The position numbers and the translations under genes were made by a program. 17,024 bases of DNA, from the NCBI GenBank assembly GCA_017608295.1, contig JAFCGF010000038.1:1-17024 (forward strand). The letters are read 5' to 3'. Each line of letters begins with the position of its first letter. The first letter of the stretch is position 1. Of this stretch, positions 7,807 through 14,026 are shown in pieces. Under the pieces are notes generated by a model. The model searched no databases. It was not told where the DNA came from and saw only the letters and a list, made by a program, of their open reading frames with translations. Origin of the DNA: Candidatus Woesearchaeota archaeon. GTDB taxonomy: Archaea > Nanoarchaeota > Nanoarchaeia > Woesearchaeales > JAGVZT01.

Positions 7807-7842
7807 ATACTTTATTATATGCGATATTCGCATAGCTGTCAA
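7807..7842 (-). promoter_or_regulatory. Consensus sigma-70 promoter for the ART-like operon
   Basis: On the - strand the -35 box TTGACA (7837-7842) and the -10 box TATAAT (7814-7819) both match consensus fully and are 17 bases apart, the optimal spacing. Transcription would start near 7807, some 40 bases before the ART-like gene. It lies directly behind the terminator of the lysis operon, so this operon has its own control. A promoter this strong on a phage normally needs a repressor; see the dyad in its spacer. Confidence 0.85.
7818..7834. promoter_or_regulatory. Operator-like dyad inside the promoter
   Basis: A perfect inverted repeat TATGCGA-ata-TCGCATA (- strand reading) fills most of the -35/-10 spacer and its last two bases are the first two of the -10 box. 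A dimeric repressor bound here would block RNA polymerase. No obvious repressor gene lies in the window. A half-site TATGCGA also overlaps the -10 box of repeat element A (11692-11698). Confidence 0.6.
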
Positions 7843-7843
7843 A

Positions 7844-7881
7844 TAAAAAAGCACCCGTTGAAAGAGAAAATCAGCGGGTGC
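7844..7881 (-). terminator. Intrinsic terminator after the lysis genes
   Basis: On the - strand a 10-base-pair stem, GCACCCGCTG with CAACGGGTGC (one G-U pair), around an 11-base loop is followed by a run of six T and then ATTT. It starts six bases after the stop of the peptidoglycan hydrolase. This is a textbook rho-independent terminator. Confidence 0.9.
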
Positions 7882-7886
7882 GGCGA

Positions 7887-8618
7887 TCAGTTTAAAATCT
7901 CGTCAACCAAATCCAGTATTTGACCAGCAGGAGGCCGCTTGACCGGCTGCAAGTGCCTCGTTGTTTGATATTCTGCCTGACCGACTGGCTGGGCATACAC
8001 GGGCCGTTTTTTGGCACTGTACCGTAGGGCTGGCGGTTGTGGAAATATTTTCCCCCTTGGAACATATCCCAGGGTTTCAAAGAAATGTTCGCCAACTTGA
8101 ACCCCCTTACTTGTCGCCCAATCTGGGATAATCACCTCTGGATTGTAATAGTGATCTGCGGTAAAATTCTTCACCCTTTCTAAGCGCAAAACTCGCTCGG
8201 TAAAATCAAGCCATTCCCCAAATTTTTGAGCACCGGAGCGTGTTGATAAACCAAGACGCTTCTGCAGACTCTGTTGTGACCCCAAATCATCCCATGCGGA
8301 AAATTGCCATTCCCGATGAAGCTCAACCGCCAAGGGTTGCCCGGTCAAGCGACTGCGATTTTCTGCCACCTGGAGAATGCGCAATGCCTCACCCAAAGCA
8401 TCCGGGCGATGCAGTGAGCCAATGGACAACTCGCCGGCAAATGTCACGGCCAGCAATACCCGGTCTCTGGCTGTATACGGATTCGGAATATATTTGACCG
8501 TCTCAATCCGTTTTACAATGACACGTTCCATAGGGCTGTTAACTGCCCGACATCCTGCGTAGACCAGCATTACCGCCAAGATCGCAGTAGCTAAATAGCA
8601 TAAAATTTCCTGTATCAT
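7887..8618 (-). CDS. Membrane-anchored SleB/CwlJ-type cell wall hydrolase, putative endolysin
   Basis: A protein of 243 residues. Residues 5-23 are a hydrophobic N-terminal anchor (ILCYLATAILAVMLVYAGC), consistent with a signal-anchor-release or permanently tethered endolysin. Residues about 52-170 resemble the Hydrolase_2 family: an early Glu (AGELS, Glu63), the conserved ILQVAENRSR helix, WQFSAWDD (104-111) and ADHYYNPEVIIPDWA (His156, Trp168). The family attacks peptidoglycan, in SleB as a lytic transglycosylase. The C-terminal about 70 residues are basic and proline-rich and belong to no domain I know. Its start overlaps the lipoprotein stop (ATGA), and a strong terminator follows, so it closes the operon. 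Confidence 0.75.
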   Translation of the reverse strand: MIQEILCYLATAILAVMLVYAGCRAVNSPMERVIVKRIETVKYIPNPYTARDRVLLAVTFAGELSIGSLHRPDALGEALRILQVAENRSRLTGQPLAVELHREWQFSAWDDLGSQQSLQKRLGLSTRSGAQKFGEWLDFTERVLRLERVKNFTADHYYNPEVIIPDWATSKGVQVGEHFFETLGYVPRGKIFPQPPALRYSAKKRPVYAQPVGQAEYQTTRHLQPVKRPPAGQILDLVDEILN

Positions 8619-9583
8619 TCACACACCCCGTACGTCACCATTTTTGCCGCAGGAAAGGTATATGTCCGCCCGTCGCGATCACATTGGATATCACCAGCCG
8701 GTACCTCGTGCTGGTTCCAATATGATTCGCGGCCCTCGTCCTGCCCATGATGAGGGATCTCCGTATTGCCAACATAGCAGCGGTCAAAATCCGCCGGTTG
8801 CCCTTCGCAAAGTACCAGAGATTTTCCGCCATCTGGGCCGCCTGAGGTAGTGTGGTGGAATTGGGCATTGTTACTGCTGCCAGCAGAAGTCTCCGTATTG
8901 GCATCGTCATGATCGTGTTCTCTTGTCGAGGTCAACCCATCAATCAGTTTACCGCCGAGGGAGTCCGCCAACTCAAACCCCTGCCCTGTGATCCACGCAG
9001 TTGTACCCATCCTCGCCACATTGCCGATAAGGTTCAACCCGCCAGAAATCAACTGCTCGCTCATTAGTTGCGGCTGGATATACTGCGGTGCTGCTTCGGG
9101 CACCTCGTCCGCCGCTGAATCAATAGTTGCGGCAGGGCTGTTAAGGTTGATATTCGCATCACCAAAAACAAAAATTGGCTGACCAGATTGCTGCGGAATG
9201 TTAGCGGTTACCGGCGCGGGCGGATCAATACCGCTAAGTATCCGCTTTGCCTGCTGTTTGAGCCTATCGCAATATTGCGCCTTCGTTTCATCCTGATCCT
9301 TGCACATGATCGCATACAAACCGGTTATATCAATTTGAGGCCGCTGGATAACAGGGGCGGAGGCAGGTGTCCTGAATGTTGCCAATGCCGCCATGCTCAA
9401 TTGATGCTTAGAGACCGCCTGATTATAGTCCGCCATCGCTGCCCGTTCCGCACTGCGCTCGATGCGAGTGTTGATTTCATCCGCCTGCTTTACCCTGCGC
9501 TCGTCAATCCGCTCGATAGCGGCACAGCCTAACAGTCCCTGCGTTACAGCAGTTAGCGCAAGTAACAAAAAATACATCTTCAT
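8615..9583 (-). CDS. Large lipoprotein of the lysis cassette, unknown function
   Basis: A protein of 322 residues with a signal peptide ending in the lipobox LLGC (Cys20), so it should be lipidated and placed in the outer or inner membrane. Residues about 22-65 are a charged helix that may form a coiled coil. The middle is Pro- and Ala-rich and then Gly-rich with a hydrophobic stretch (ISGGLNLIGNVARMGTTAWI). A His/Asp-rich linker leads to a C-terminal domain with four Cys, which may form disulfides in the periplasm. It is linked by ATGA overlaps to both the Ogr-like gene and the hydrolase. By place it could be an outer-membrane spanin component, but it is far longer than Rz1-type proteins and no inner-membrane partner is seen. 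Confidence 0.65.
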   Translation of the reverse strand: MKMYFLLLALTAVTQGLLGCAAIERIDERRVKQADEINTRIERSAERAAMADYNQAVSKHQLSMAALATFRTPASAPVIQRPQIDITGLYAIMCKDQDETKAQYCDRLKQQAKRILSGIDPPAPVTANIPQQSGQPIFVFGDANINLNSPAATIDSAADEVPEAAPQYIQPQLMSEQLISGGLNLIGNVARMGTTAWITGQGFELADSLGGKLIDGLTSTREHDHDDANTETSAGSSNNAQFHHTTSGGPDGGKSLVLCEGQPADFDRCYVGNTEIPHHGQDEGRESYWNQHEVPAGDIQCDRDGRTYTFPAAKMVTYGVCE

Positions 9584-10002
9584 GCGATTTCCTCTTTATC
9601 AAAAACAATATTATACGGCAGTACGTCAATCGCCTGACCGCTAATACCTCTCCCAATATGCAATACCTCCACGTCACCGGTAACCGCACCTAAAAGTGAC
9701 ACCTCAAAAGTGTCAAAATAAAAAGAGCCACCGACCTCCACCCGCGCCTTTATGACACCATCATGGTTGCTCAGTATCGTTAATGTCAAGAGGCGTTTAA
9801 ACACATCAAACATAACCGCAATTTGATAAGTCTCACTGACCAAAAACGCACCAGGTAGAAACTCCGGGCCGGTACCAGTCTCAACAAATTCCGCGCCGCA
9901 GAAATCGGACGTGCATTTGAAGGAATCCATCCATGCATGTTTTACCAATCTCGGACTGACTGGCGAGGCTGCATGATCGCACCGTGGGCATTTATTATTC
10001 AT
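9580..10002 (-). CDS. Ogr/Delta-like zinc-finger protein, putative late-gene activator
   Basis: A protein of 140 residues starting at ATG 10002; the longer in-frame start would put 26 residues inside the previous gene and lacks a ribosome site, while GGGG(T)GG precedes this ATG. Cys5, Cys8, Cys30 and Cys35 with CPRCDHAASPVSPRL and CTSDFCGAEF match the CxxC-(21-22)-CxxxxC layout and flanking residues of the P2 Ogr/Delta family, which activates late phage promoters through RNA polymerase alpha. Known members are about 70-80 residues; this one has an extra beta-rich domain (about 50-140) I do not recognise. It overlaps its upstream neighbour by 8 bases and the lipoprotein by 4. It could drive lysis or tail genes; a structural zinc-ribbon role cannot be excluded. 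Confidence 0.65.
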   Translation of the reverse strand: MNNKCPRCDHAASPVSPRLVKHAWMDSFKCTSDFCGAEFVETGTGPEFLPGAFLVSETYQIAVMFDVFKRLLTLTILSNHDGVIKARVEVGGSFYFDTFEVSLLGAVTGDVEVLHIGRGISGQAIDVLPYNIVFDKEEIA

Positions 10003-10276
10003 CGCCACCCCCCGTATCAAACAGCGATCCCGGCGACCCGACCTGTTGACACAGAGATTCCACCTCAGCGGCGCGCGCATGGGTCTGGTTTAATTTACTG
10101 GCAACAATTGCTTTAGCGACATCCTTAATTGCTGCCTGTATTGTTGGGTCACCAATTATATTTGCGATATATATCTCGTCAATCCGGTCGTCGATCTCCT
10201 GTTTAAATTCCGACAACTCTTCTAATGTGGCTACAATAGCAGTGATTGCGGTTTGCTTATTTTGTTCTGATGCCAT
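9995..10276 (-). CDS. Small helical protein, unknown function
   Basis: A protein of 93 residues with GGAGG 10 bases before the ATG. It is acidic and predicted almost fully helical (TLEELSEFKQEIDDRIDEI, then IQAAIKDVAKAIVASKL), with a Gly-rich end (SLFDTGGGDE) that overlaps the start of the Ogr-like gene by eight bases. It could be a small oligomeric adaptor. It starts two bases after the DUF1064-like gene. I recognise no family. Confidence 0.65.
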   Translation of the reverse strand: MASEQNKQTAITAIVATLEELSEFKQEIDDRIDEIYIANIIGDPTIQAAIKDVAKAIVASKLNQTHARAAEVESLCQQVGSPGSLFDTGGGDE

Positions 10277-10278
10277 TT

Positions 10279-10659
10279 TTAATATACCTCCAAAAATGCT
10301 ATTGATGAATATTGCTCATGAAACAATTGCCTCTTGAGCCGATATGTACTTTCCTTTGCTGTCGATGGTGATTTTACATCCTCAACAACGACAGTACCAG
10401 GGGTGATAATATCACTACACAGAGAAACATATTGAAAATCAGGGATATATTTCCGAGCTGCCATCATTCTGCCGGTGGCGGAATCCCTAACACCTCCAAG
10501 GCTGATTTTGAAAACCGGCTGAAGAATCAAATCGCAGATAATTCCGTCGTTAACCATTTGCTTAAGTTCAATGTACCGAAACATTTCCCGCCGAGAATCA
10601 AACTTGTACCCATCGCACTCAGGTTTCTTTTTGGATGTGTTGTATTTGAGCCGCTTCAT
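10279..10659 (-). CDS. DUF1064-like protein, putative PD-(D/E)XK nuclease
   Basis: A protein of 126 residues. The order of motifs matches the phage DUF1064 family: a basic N-terminus (KYNTSKKK), GYKFDSRREMFRY (Glu25), LILQPVF, YIPDFQY (Asp74), VVVEDVKS (Glu93/Asp94, Lys96) and a closing YRLKRQLF. The spaced Glu, Asp and (E/D)xK residues form the pattern of a restriction-like endonuclease fold. Members are common in phage DNA-metabolism regions; the substrate is not established and a branch- or end-specific nuclease is an inference. Its ATG overlaps the previous stop (ATGA), so it depends on coupling. Confidence 0.75.
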   Translation of the reverse strand: MKRLKYNTSKKKPECDGYKFDSRREMFRYIELKQMVNDGIICDLILQPVFKISLGGVRDSATGRMMAARKYIPDFQYVSLCSDIITPGTVVVEDVKSPSTAKESTYRLKRQLFHEQYSSIAFLEVY

Positions 10660-10844
10660 ACCGAATACCAGACGATATCCGAGAGCATTACATACGGATT
10701 ATGGTTCATGTTGCTGTCCATAAAAAACACCATGCCCAAAATTGTTGTATCATAGACACCAACCCTCATAATATTGTCAGTCCCGATAATAGTGGTTTCC
10801 TTTCCCTGCGCTGCTGATTTTTCGAAAATGTTAACTAATGACAT
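10656..10844 (-). CDS. Small protein, 62 residues, unknown function
   Basis: ATG at 10844 is chosen over one 12 bases upstream because GGAGGG lies 5 bases before it; the earlier ATG has that motif inside its second and third codons. The product has an alternating hydrophobic pattern (TTILGMVFFMDSN and PYVMLSDIVWYSV), probably a small beta-sheet protein and not a membrane protein. It overlaps the next gene by ATGA. No family recognised. Confidence 0.6.
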   Translation of the reverse strand: MSLVNIFEKSAAQGKETTIIGTDNIMRVGVYDTTILGMVFFMDSNMNHNPYVMLSDIVWYSV

Positions 10845-10875
10845 ACTGCCCTCCATTGGTATGATATCTCTTTTA

Positions 10876-11073
10876 TCAGCTGTTTTCGAATGCCAAGATG
10901 TGGGCGCGTAAGGCGACCGTATAAGCCTTCAACGTTTCATCGCCTAGCTCAATTCGACAGTCAAAGATTTCCCATAAGTTTAATGTTACTAGTGGATCAT
11001 CTCTCTCAAGTGCCGCGTGGCACTCATCAATTGTAGTTGGCACTTCGGTCATCCATTTAGCATCAGGTTTCAT
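10876..11073 (-). CDS. Small acidic helical protein, 65 residues, unknown function
   Basis: The ATG overlaps the preceding stop by 11 bases, and a weak AGG lies 9 bases upstream. The product is acidic and helical (TIDECHAALERDD, LWEIFDCRIELGDETLKAY, VALRAHILAF). It looks like a compact three-helix protein. No metal motif, membrane span or known domain is visible. It belongs to the run of overlapping small genes behind repeat element A. Confidence 0.6.
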   Translation of the reverse strand: MKPDAKWMTEVPTTIDECHAALERDDPLVTLNLWEIFDCRIELGDETLKAYTVALRAHILAFENS

Positions 11074-11290
11074 TATTGTTACCTATATTTAAGATTCTTC
11101 CAGCAGCTTCAACCGACCTCGGATCTCCGTAAACCTGCCCGCATTCACACAATGAGCTAGCCGACACACTCACCGGTTCAGTGGTCATCCTTAAAAGATC
11201 TGGGTATTCCGATATTTTAAAAACACCCTCTGCACATGAGCAGCACAATAAATCTTGATCAAACTGCATACCAATAGCGACAGTGTTCAT
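11063..11290 (-). CDS. Small Cys-rich protein, 75 residues, zinc-binding likely
   Basis: The ATG overlaps the previous stop (ATGA). Cys16, Cys17 and Cys19 near the N-terminus (LLCCSCAEGVF) pair with Cys48 and Cys50 (LCECGQVYG), an arrangement that suggests a zinc ribbon with two knuckles separated by a 28-residue beta segment. No DNA-binding domain is otherwise visible. The function is unknown. It belongs to a series of small Cys-pair proteins along this strand. Confidence 0.65.
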   Translation of the reverse strand: MNTVAIGMQFDQDLLCCSCAEGVFKISEYPDLLRMTTEPVSVSASSLCECGQVYGDPRSVEAAGRILNIGNNNET

Positions 11291-11586
11291 CGTTCCGTCA
11301 ACTCGCAGTATCTTGTTCCGAGTCCAGTAGAAAAAGTCTGGGCTCGTTCCGGGCTTACCAAGTAAGGTAACACCTTATCAGCATATTGACTTTCTAACGG
11401 CGAATACCCTCCATCTTTTTCCCGTTCAACCTCGTACTGCTCCTTGGTCAGTCCCCAGGTGTCACCCAAACGCTCCGAGATGACAAGCATGTTCATAAAA
11501 ATCTGCTCATGCTTACACGATTGGAATACGCTGCCCATAACAAAACTACCTTTAAAATGAGACGGCCTGATCGATACTGATTCCAT
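11287..11586 (-). CDS. First gene of the operon behind element A, unknown function
   Basis: A protein of 99 residues; TTGGAGA precedes the ATG by about six bases. The sequence begins with a Phe/Ser/Gly-rich part (HFKGSFVMGSVFQSC), then a helix (EQIFMNMLVISERLG), a charged stretch (KEQYEVEREKDGGY) and a C-terminal part with one Cys. Nothing was recognised. It is the first coding region after repeat element A, whose putative start site is about 95 bases upstream, so it is probably among the first products of that transcript. Confidence 0.65.
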   Translation of the reverse strand: MESVSIRPSHFKGSFVMGSVFQSCKHEQIFMNMLVISERLGDTWGLTKEQYEVEREKDGGYSPLESQYADKVLPYLVSPERAQTFSTGLGTRYCELTER

Positions 11587-11635
11587 GTATTTTCTCCAAT
11601 TATTATTGTTTTAGCTTGTATCTATAACCTATTTT

Positions 11636-11730
11636 AAGGGTCATCTGTTATCCGCAAGTCAATGCTTGTTTCCTGACCCTCTGTAAGTATTATCGCATAT
11701 TATGACGTTTTATACAAGGATAATCGGTCA
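11636..11730 (-). repeat. Repeat element A: two-copy intergenic control element
   Basis: This 95-base stretch is related to element B at 14944-15037. On the - strand both have a conserved box TGACCGATTATCCT, a variable middle of about 28 bases, a 28-base block identical in both (+ strand 11660-11687 here, 14968-14995 in B), a partly conserved link and a shared end ACAGATGACCCTT. AGGGTCA at the front of the identical block and TGACCCT at the end can pair as a 7-base stem. The element starts 16 bases after the stop of the Cys5 gene. It is likely a promoter plus structured leader. Confidence 0.8.
11689..11717 (-). promoter_or_regulatory. Putative promoter within element A
   Basis: On the - strand a -10 box GATAAT (11689-11694) carries an extended TGC just ahead and lies 17 bases from a poor -35 box TTGTAT (11712-11717). 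The conserved box TGACCGATTATCC lies immediately upstream of the -35, where an activator could replace the poor -35 contact. The start site would fall at the front of the conserved AGGGTCA block. The matching place in element B is only TAGACT and TAGTAA. Confidence 0.5.
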
Positions 11731-11746
11731 CGTCACAAAAGAATCG

Positions 11747-11923
11747 TCATGGATATTTAAGGTTAAAAATATCATATAAATTCTCCACGGTACTCGACGT
11801 ATCTGGCGCGTCCTGCACCGCCTCAGCAACCGCGCATGTGTCACACACATACACGGTTCCTTTTCGGATTTTCCCTTTAATGTCGCCGCAATACTCCCCG
11901 CAATATTGACAATAAATTTTCAT
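11747..11923 (-). CDS. Tiny zinc-ribbon protein, 58 residues
   Basis: The frame runs from ATG 11923 to TGA 11747. Cys5 and Cys8 (YCQYCG), Cys12, and Cys27 and Cys30 (VCDTC) give two CxxC pairs 18 residues apart, a classic small zinc ribbon; the basic stretch between them (IKGKIRKG) could contact nucleic acid. The C-terminal half is acidic (AVQDAPDTSSTVENLYDIF). It is too short for many gene finders but the Cys pattern and codon use support it. It starts 28 bases behind the 46-residue gene and is followed by element A. Confidence 0.8.
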   Translation of the reverse strand: MKIYCQYCGEYCGDIKGKIRKGTVYVCDTCAVAEAVQDAPDTSSTVENLYDIFNLKYP

Positions 11924-11951
11924 GGTATTGTCTCATCCCTGCAGTACAGTT

Positions 11952-12092
11952 TCAATATTTACTGCACCAATAATAATGCAGTCCATCGTTATCATCTCCA
12001 CATTCAGAGCAATATTTCGCTTTTTTCGGTTTTTTCCTACGCAAGACTCTAATCTTCTTCTTTAATTTCTTTATTTTCTTTTTATTACCCAT
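11952..12092 (-). CDS. Tiny Lys-rich protein with CxxC knuckle, 46 residues
   Basis: ATG at 12092 has AAGGAG 6 bases upstream. The first 26 residues are almost all Lys, Arg and aliphatic (KKKIKKLKKKIRVLRRKK), likely a basic helix that binds nucleic acid. The rest holds Cys28, Cys31, His39 and Cys43 (YCSECGD then HYYWCSKY), enough ligands for one zinc. A basic arm with a single zinc knuckle suits an RNA- or DNA-binding peptide. Function unknown. It lies 33 bases after the metallophosphoesterase. Confidence 0.75.
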   Translation of the reverse strand: MGNKKKIKKLKKKIRVLRRKKPKKAKYCSECGDDNDGLHYYWCSKY

Positions 12093-12124
12093 TCGAAACT
12101 CCTTAATATTTTTTTAATAATCAA

Positions 12125-12985
12125 TCAACTTAGTGGAATAAATTCAGCATGATTCGGAGCGTAAACAATGCCACACCCTAATACGCCCTTCCATTTTGCA
12201 TATTGCCCATATCTGGCCGCCAGCGAATCGGCATCAAAAAGACAACCGCAATTCATGCCGAAAATGGTATCTCGGTAATTACTCCGATATGCCACCATAG
12301 CATAACTGTGAGTATGTCCCTGACAAAAAGAAGACCGTTTGGCAATGGCCGTATTGATCGCACCATACATACCACCCGATCCGATCCCGTGCTCGATCAA
12401 GACGGCACCGTTAAATATCGTATGATACAGCGGTTCAATCTTCCAGCCTGCACTTAACCCATATAACTCATTTTTTTCCTTGAGAATACCCGGTGCAAGA
12501 CCAAGCAGTTTAATTTGTCTGCTGGGAATTGCATCGTGATTACCTTCCACCAAAACGCCAGTCGGGAAAGCTTTATTGACCGAATCACTCCACTCCAATG
12601 CTTTTTGATATTCGACCTCGGGTGATGGGCTATCGGTCTCGGATACAAAGCGGCTCATGGCGTGATGATCAAAAAAATCGCCCGCACATACGACCGACCC
12701 ACACCCGTGAGCGGAATAGGTGTCCTGTAAAAATTCTAGTGCCTTTACGTGCTGATACGGCGCATGAGTGTCGCTAAATACGAGCACAGGTTTATTCTCA
12801 GTGTCGATAACTCGCGACGGAGCACCGCAAAAAGAGGCGATTTCTTGCCGGTGTTTAAATGCGCTCAGTGCATTGCCCGCCTCATGACTAGATATGTCCA
12901 ACATTTTTGCAAGACGCGCCCGGCTTACCGTATCGCCCTGCTGATGCAGGGCGGCAATCTTCTCAAAAATTGCAAGAAATTTCAT
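12125..12985 (-). CDS. HTH-containing calcineurin-like metallophosphoesterase
   Basis: A protein of 286 residues; ATG 12985 is chosen because it follows AAGGAGGTGT directly, while the 17-codon longer frame lacks such a site. Residues about 1-55 form a winged-helix-like domain (DTVSRARLAKMLDISSHEAG). The rest is a metallophosphoesterase with all main metal motifs: SDTH (Asp72, His74), GDFFD (Asp103, Asp106), GNHD (Asn149, His150), His199 and GHTH (224-226). Such enzymes need two metal ions and cleave phosphoesters in DNA, RNA or nucleotides. The HTH suggests it is brought to DNA. It may process DNA ends or degrade host nucleic acid; the substrate cannot be told from sequence. Confidence 0.85.
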   Translation of the reverse strand: MKFLAIFEKIAALHQQGDTVSRARLAKMLDISSHEAGNALSAFKHRQEIASFCGAPSRVIDTENKPVLVFSDTHAPYQHVKALEFLQDTYSAHGCGSVVCAGDFFDHHAMSRFVSETDSPSPEVEYQKALEWSDSVNKAFPTGVLVEGNHDAIPSRQIKLLGLAPGILKEKNELYGLSAGWKIEPLYHTIFNGAVLIEHGIGSGGMYGAINTAIAKRSSFCQGHTHSYAMVAYRSNYRDTIFGMNCGCLFDADSLAARYGQYAKWKGVLGCGIVYAPNHAEFIPLS

Positions 12986-13036
12986 ACACCTCCTTCGACG
13001 CTGCACCATACATGCAACTGCTGCACTCTCGATCAT

Positions 13037-13462
13037 CTATCGACATTCTGCGCCCTCCTGTCCAATCGATACTGCTGGTTCCCAACGAGTGCCATCGCAT
13101 TCCGCACAGGGAGACTCATAAGAGGCTGTCCACATGTGAGCACATTCCGTGCACCGCCCAAAACCATCATACCCCCTGTATTGTTCAAAATATTGCAGAG
13201 ACCTCTTGCTGCCTGAACAATCCGACCCGCCGCAACAGGGCTTTGCCTTCATATCCATTTCCCGAATGACCATAAGAATTACAGTCACCGCCCTCATAAG
13301 GGTGATTCTTTTCAGTGGTTTTTTACACCTGACAATATAGTCATATAGTCCGATCAGCGTAACTCTCAACATACGAGCATCGCTCATGCTTATTTGAGAT
13401 ATATCACCAAGGCGATTTTGCACTTCAGCCAGCAACGCCTTTTCAGCACATTGTTTTTTCAT
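13037..13462 (-). CDS. Cys-rich protein with helical N-terminus, unknown function
   Basis: A protein of 141 residues whose ATG overlaps the previous stop (ATGA). The first 70 residues are helical and basic. The second half holds Cys76, Cys77, Cys82, then Cys104 and Cys107 (RCTECA) and Cys119 and Cys122 (PCAECDG), enough for one or two zinc sites, with Trp and Tyr between them. The closing part resembles a zinc ribbon. An internal ATG at Met69 or Met71 could start a separate Cys-rich protein, since GGGA lies upstream. Function unknown; nucleic-acid binding is a guess from the metal motif. Confidence 0.65.
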   Translation of the reverse strand: MKKQCAEKALLAEVQNRLGDISQISMSDARMLRVTLIGLYDYIVRCKKPLKRITLMRAVTVILMVIREMDMKAKPCCGGSDCSGSKRSLQYFEQYRGYDGFGRCTECAHMWTASYESPCAECDGTRWEPAVSIGQEGAECR

Positions 13463-13767
13463 TTGATCACTCCATATTGGGTTATCAGTCCAGTATGCAC
13501 CAATGCATCATTCAGCGCATTTTTATAATGATTTTCGATGCGCTCAGGTGCCCAGCCCTGCGGCAGTTGTTCGAAAACCCCGTGTGCAAACCCCAGGGCA
13601 TATTGTGTCACGACAAGAAAATCATGCACCAACTCCGGATCGTGTCGCGGGTCAAGTGCTGTATTTTTGATCATTCCGGCCATGACAGGAAACACATTAT
13701 AAAATACCCTATATGCCTCGATACCTCTATGTTCCCGGACAATTTGGAAAGCATTTTGTGGTCGCAT
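13459..13767 (-). CDS. Helical protein, 102 residues, unknown function
   Basis: This protein is soluble and helical, with His- and aromatic-rich segments (YRVFYNVFPVMAGM, VHDFLVVTQYALGFAHGVFEQL). It starts six bases after the preceding stop and overlaps the next gene by ATGA. No Cys, membrane span or known motif is present. The length and composition suggest a small helical bundle, perhaps a subunit of a larger complex. No family recognised. Confidence 0.65.
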   Translation of the reverse strand: MRPQNAFQIVREHRGIEAYRVFYNVFPVMAGMIKNTALDPRHDPELVHDFLVVTQYALGFAHGVFEQLPQGWAPERIENHYKNALNDALVHTGLITQYGVIK

Positions 13768-13773
13768 ATTACC

Positions 13774-14022
13774 CTAGTAGGTTATTGTGAGATTGCCTTC
13801 AAACTTATCGTATTGCGATGTATAACAACTATCGAGCAACGTTTGGATACCTGTCGCAGTTGCGATGTCAAGTTTATGTGACCCTTTGCTGTACACAAGG
13901 ATCGTGCGCCGTTTGACATTATGTATCACATTTAACCAGTGATATGCATCTCGCAAAAATTGTGTCAATCCGCTGGCTTTTCCGCTGTCCTTTCGGTATG
14001 CCTGCTTTTTTTTTGCGGTCAC
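13774..14022 (-). CDS. Small basic protein, 82 residues, GTG start
   Basis: The frame could begin at 14160, but that would overlap the next gene by more than 130 bases. GTG at 14022 lies four bases after the previous stop and has GAGGA 7 bases upstream, so it is preferred. The product starts basic (TAKKKQAYRKDSGKAS), then has a helix (LTQFLRDAYHWLNVIH) and a beta-like part (RRTILVYSKGSHKLDI). No family recognised. The basic start and small size would fit a DNA- or RNA-associated protein. Confidence 0.6.
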   Translation of the reverse strand: MTAKKKQAYRKDSGKASGLTQFLRDAYHWLNVIHNVKRRTILVYSKGSHKLDIATATGIQTLLDSCYTSQYDKFEGNLTITY

Positions 14023-14026
14023 CTGT

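Noticed and set aside
12749..13269. Overlapping + strand frames of 120-155 codons
   Set aside because: They are antisense to the metallophosphoesterase and Cys-rich genes, and show no motif or ribosome site.
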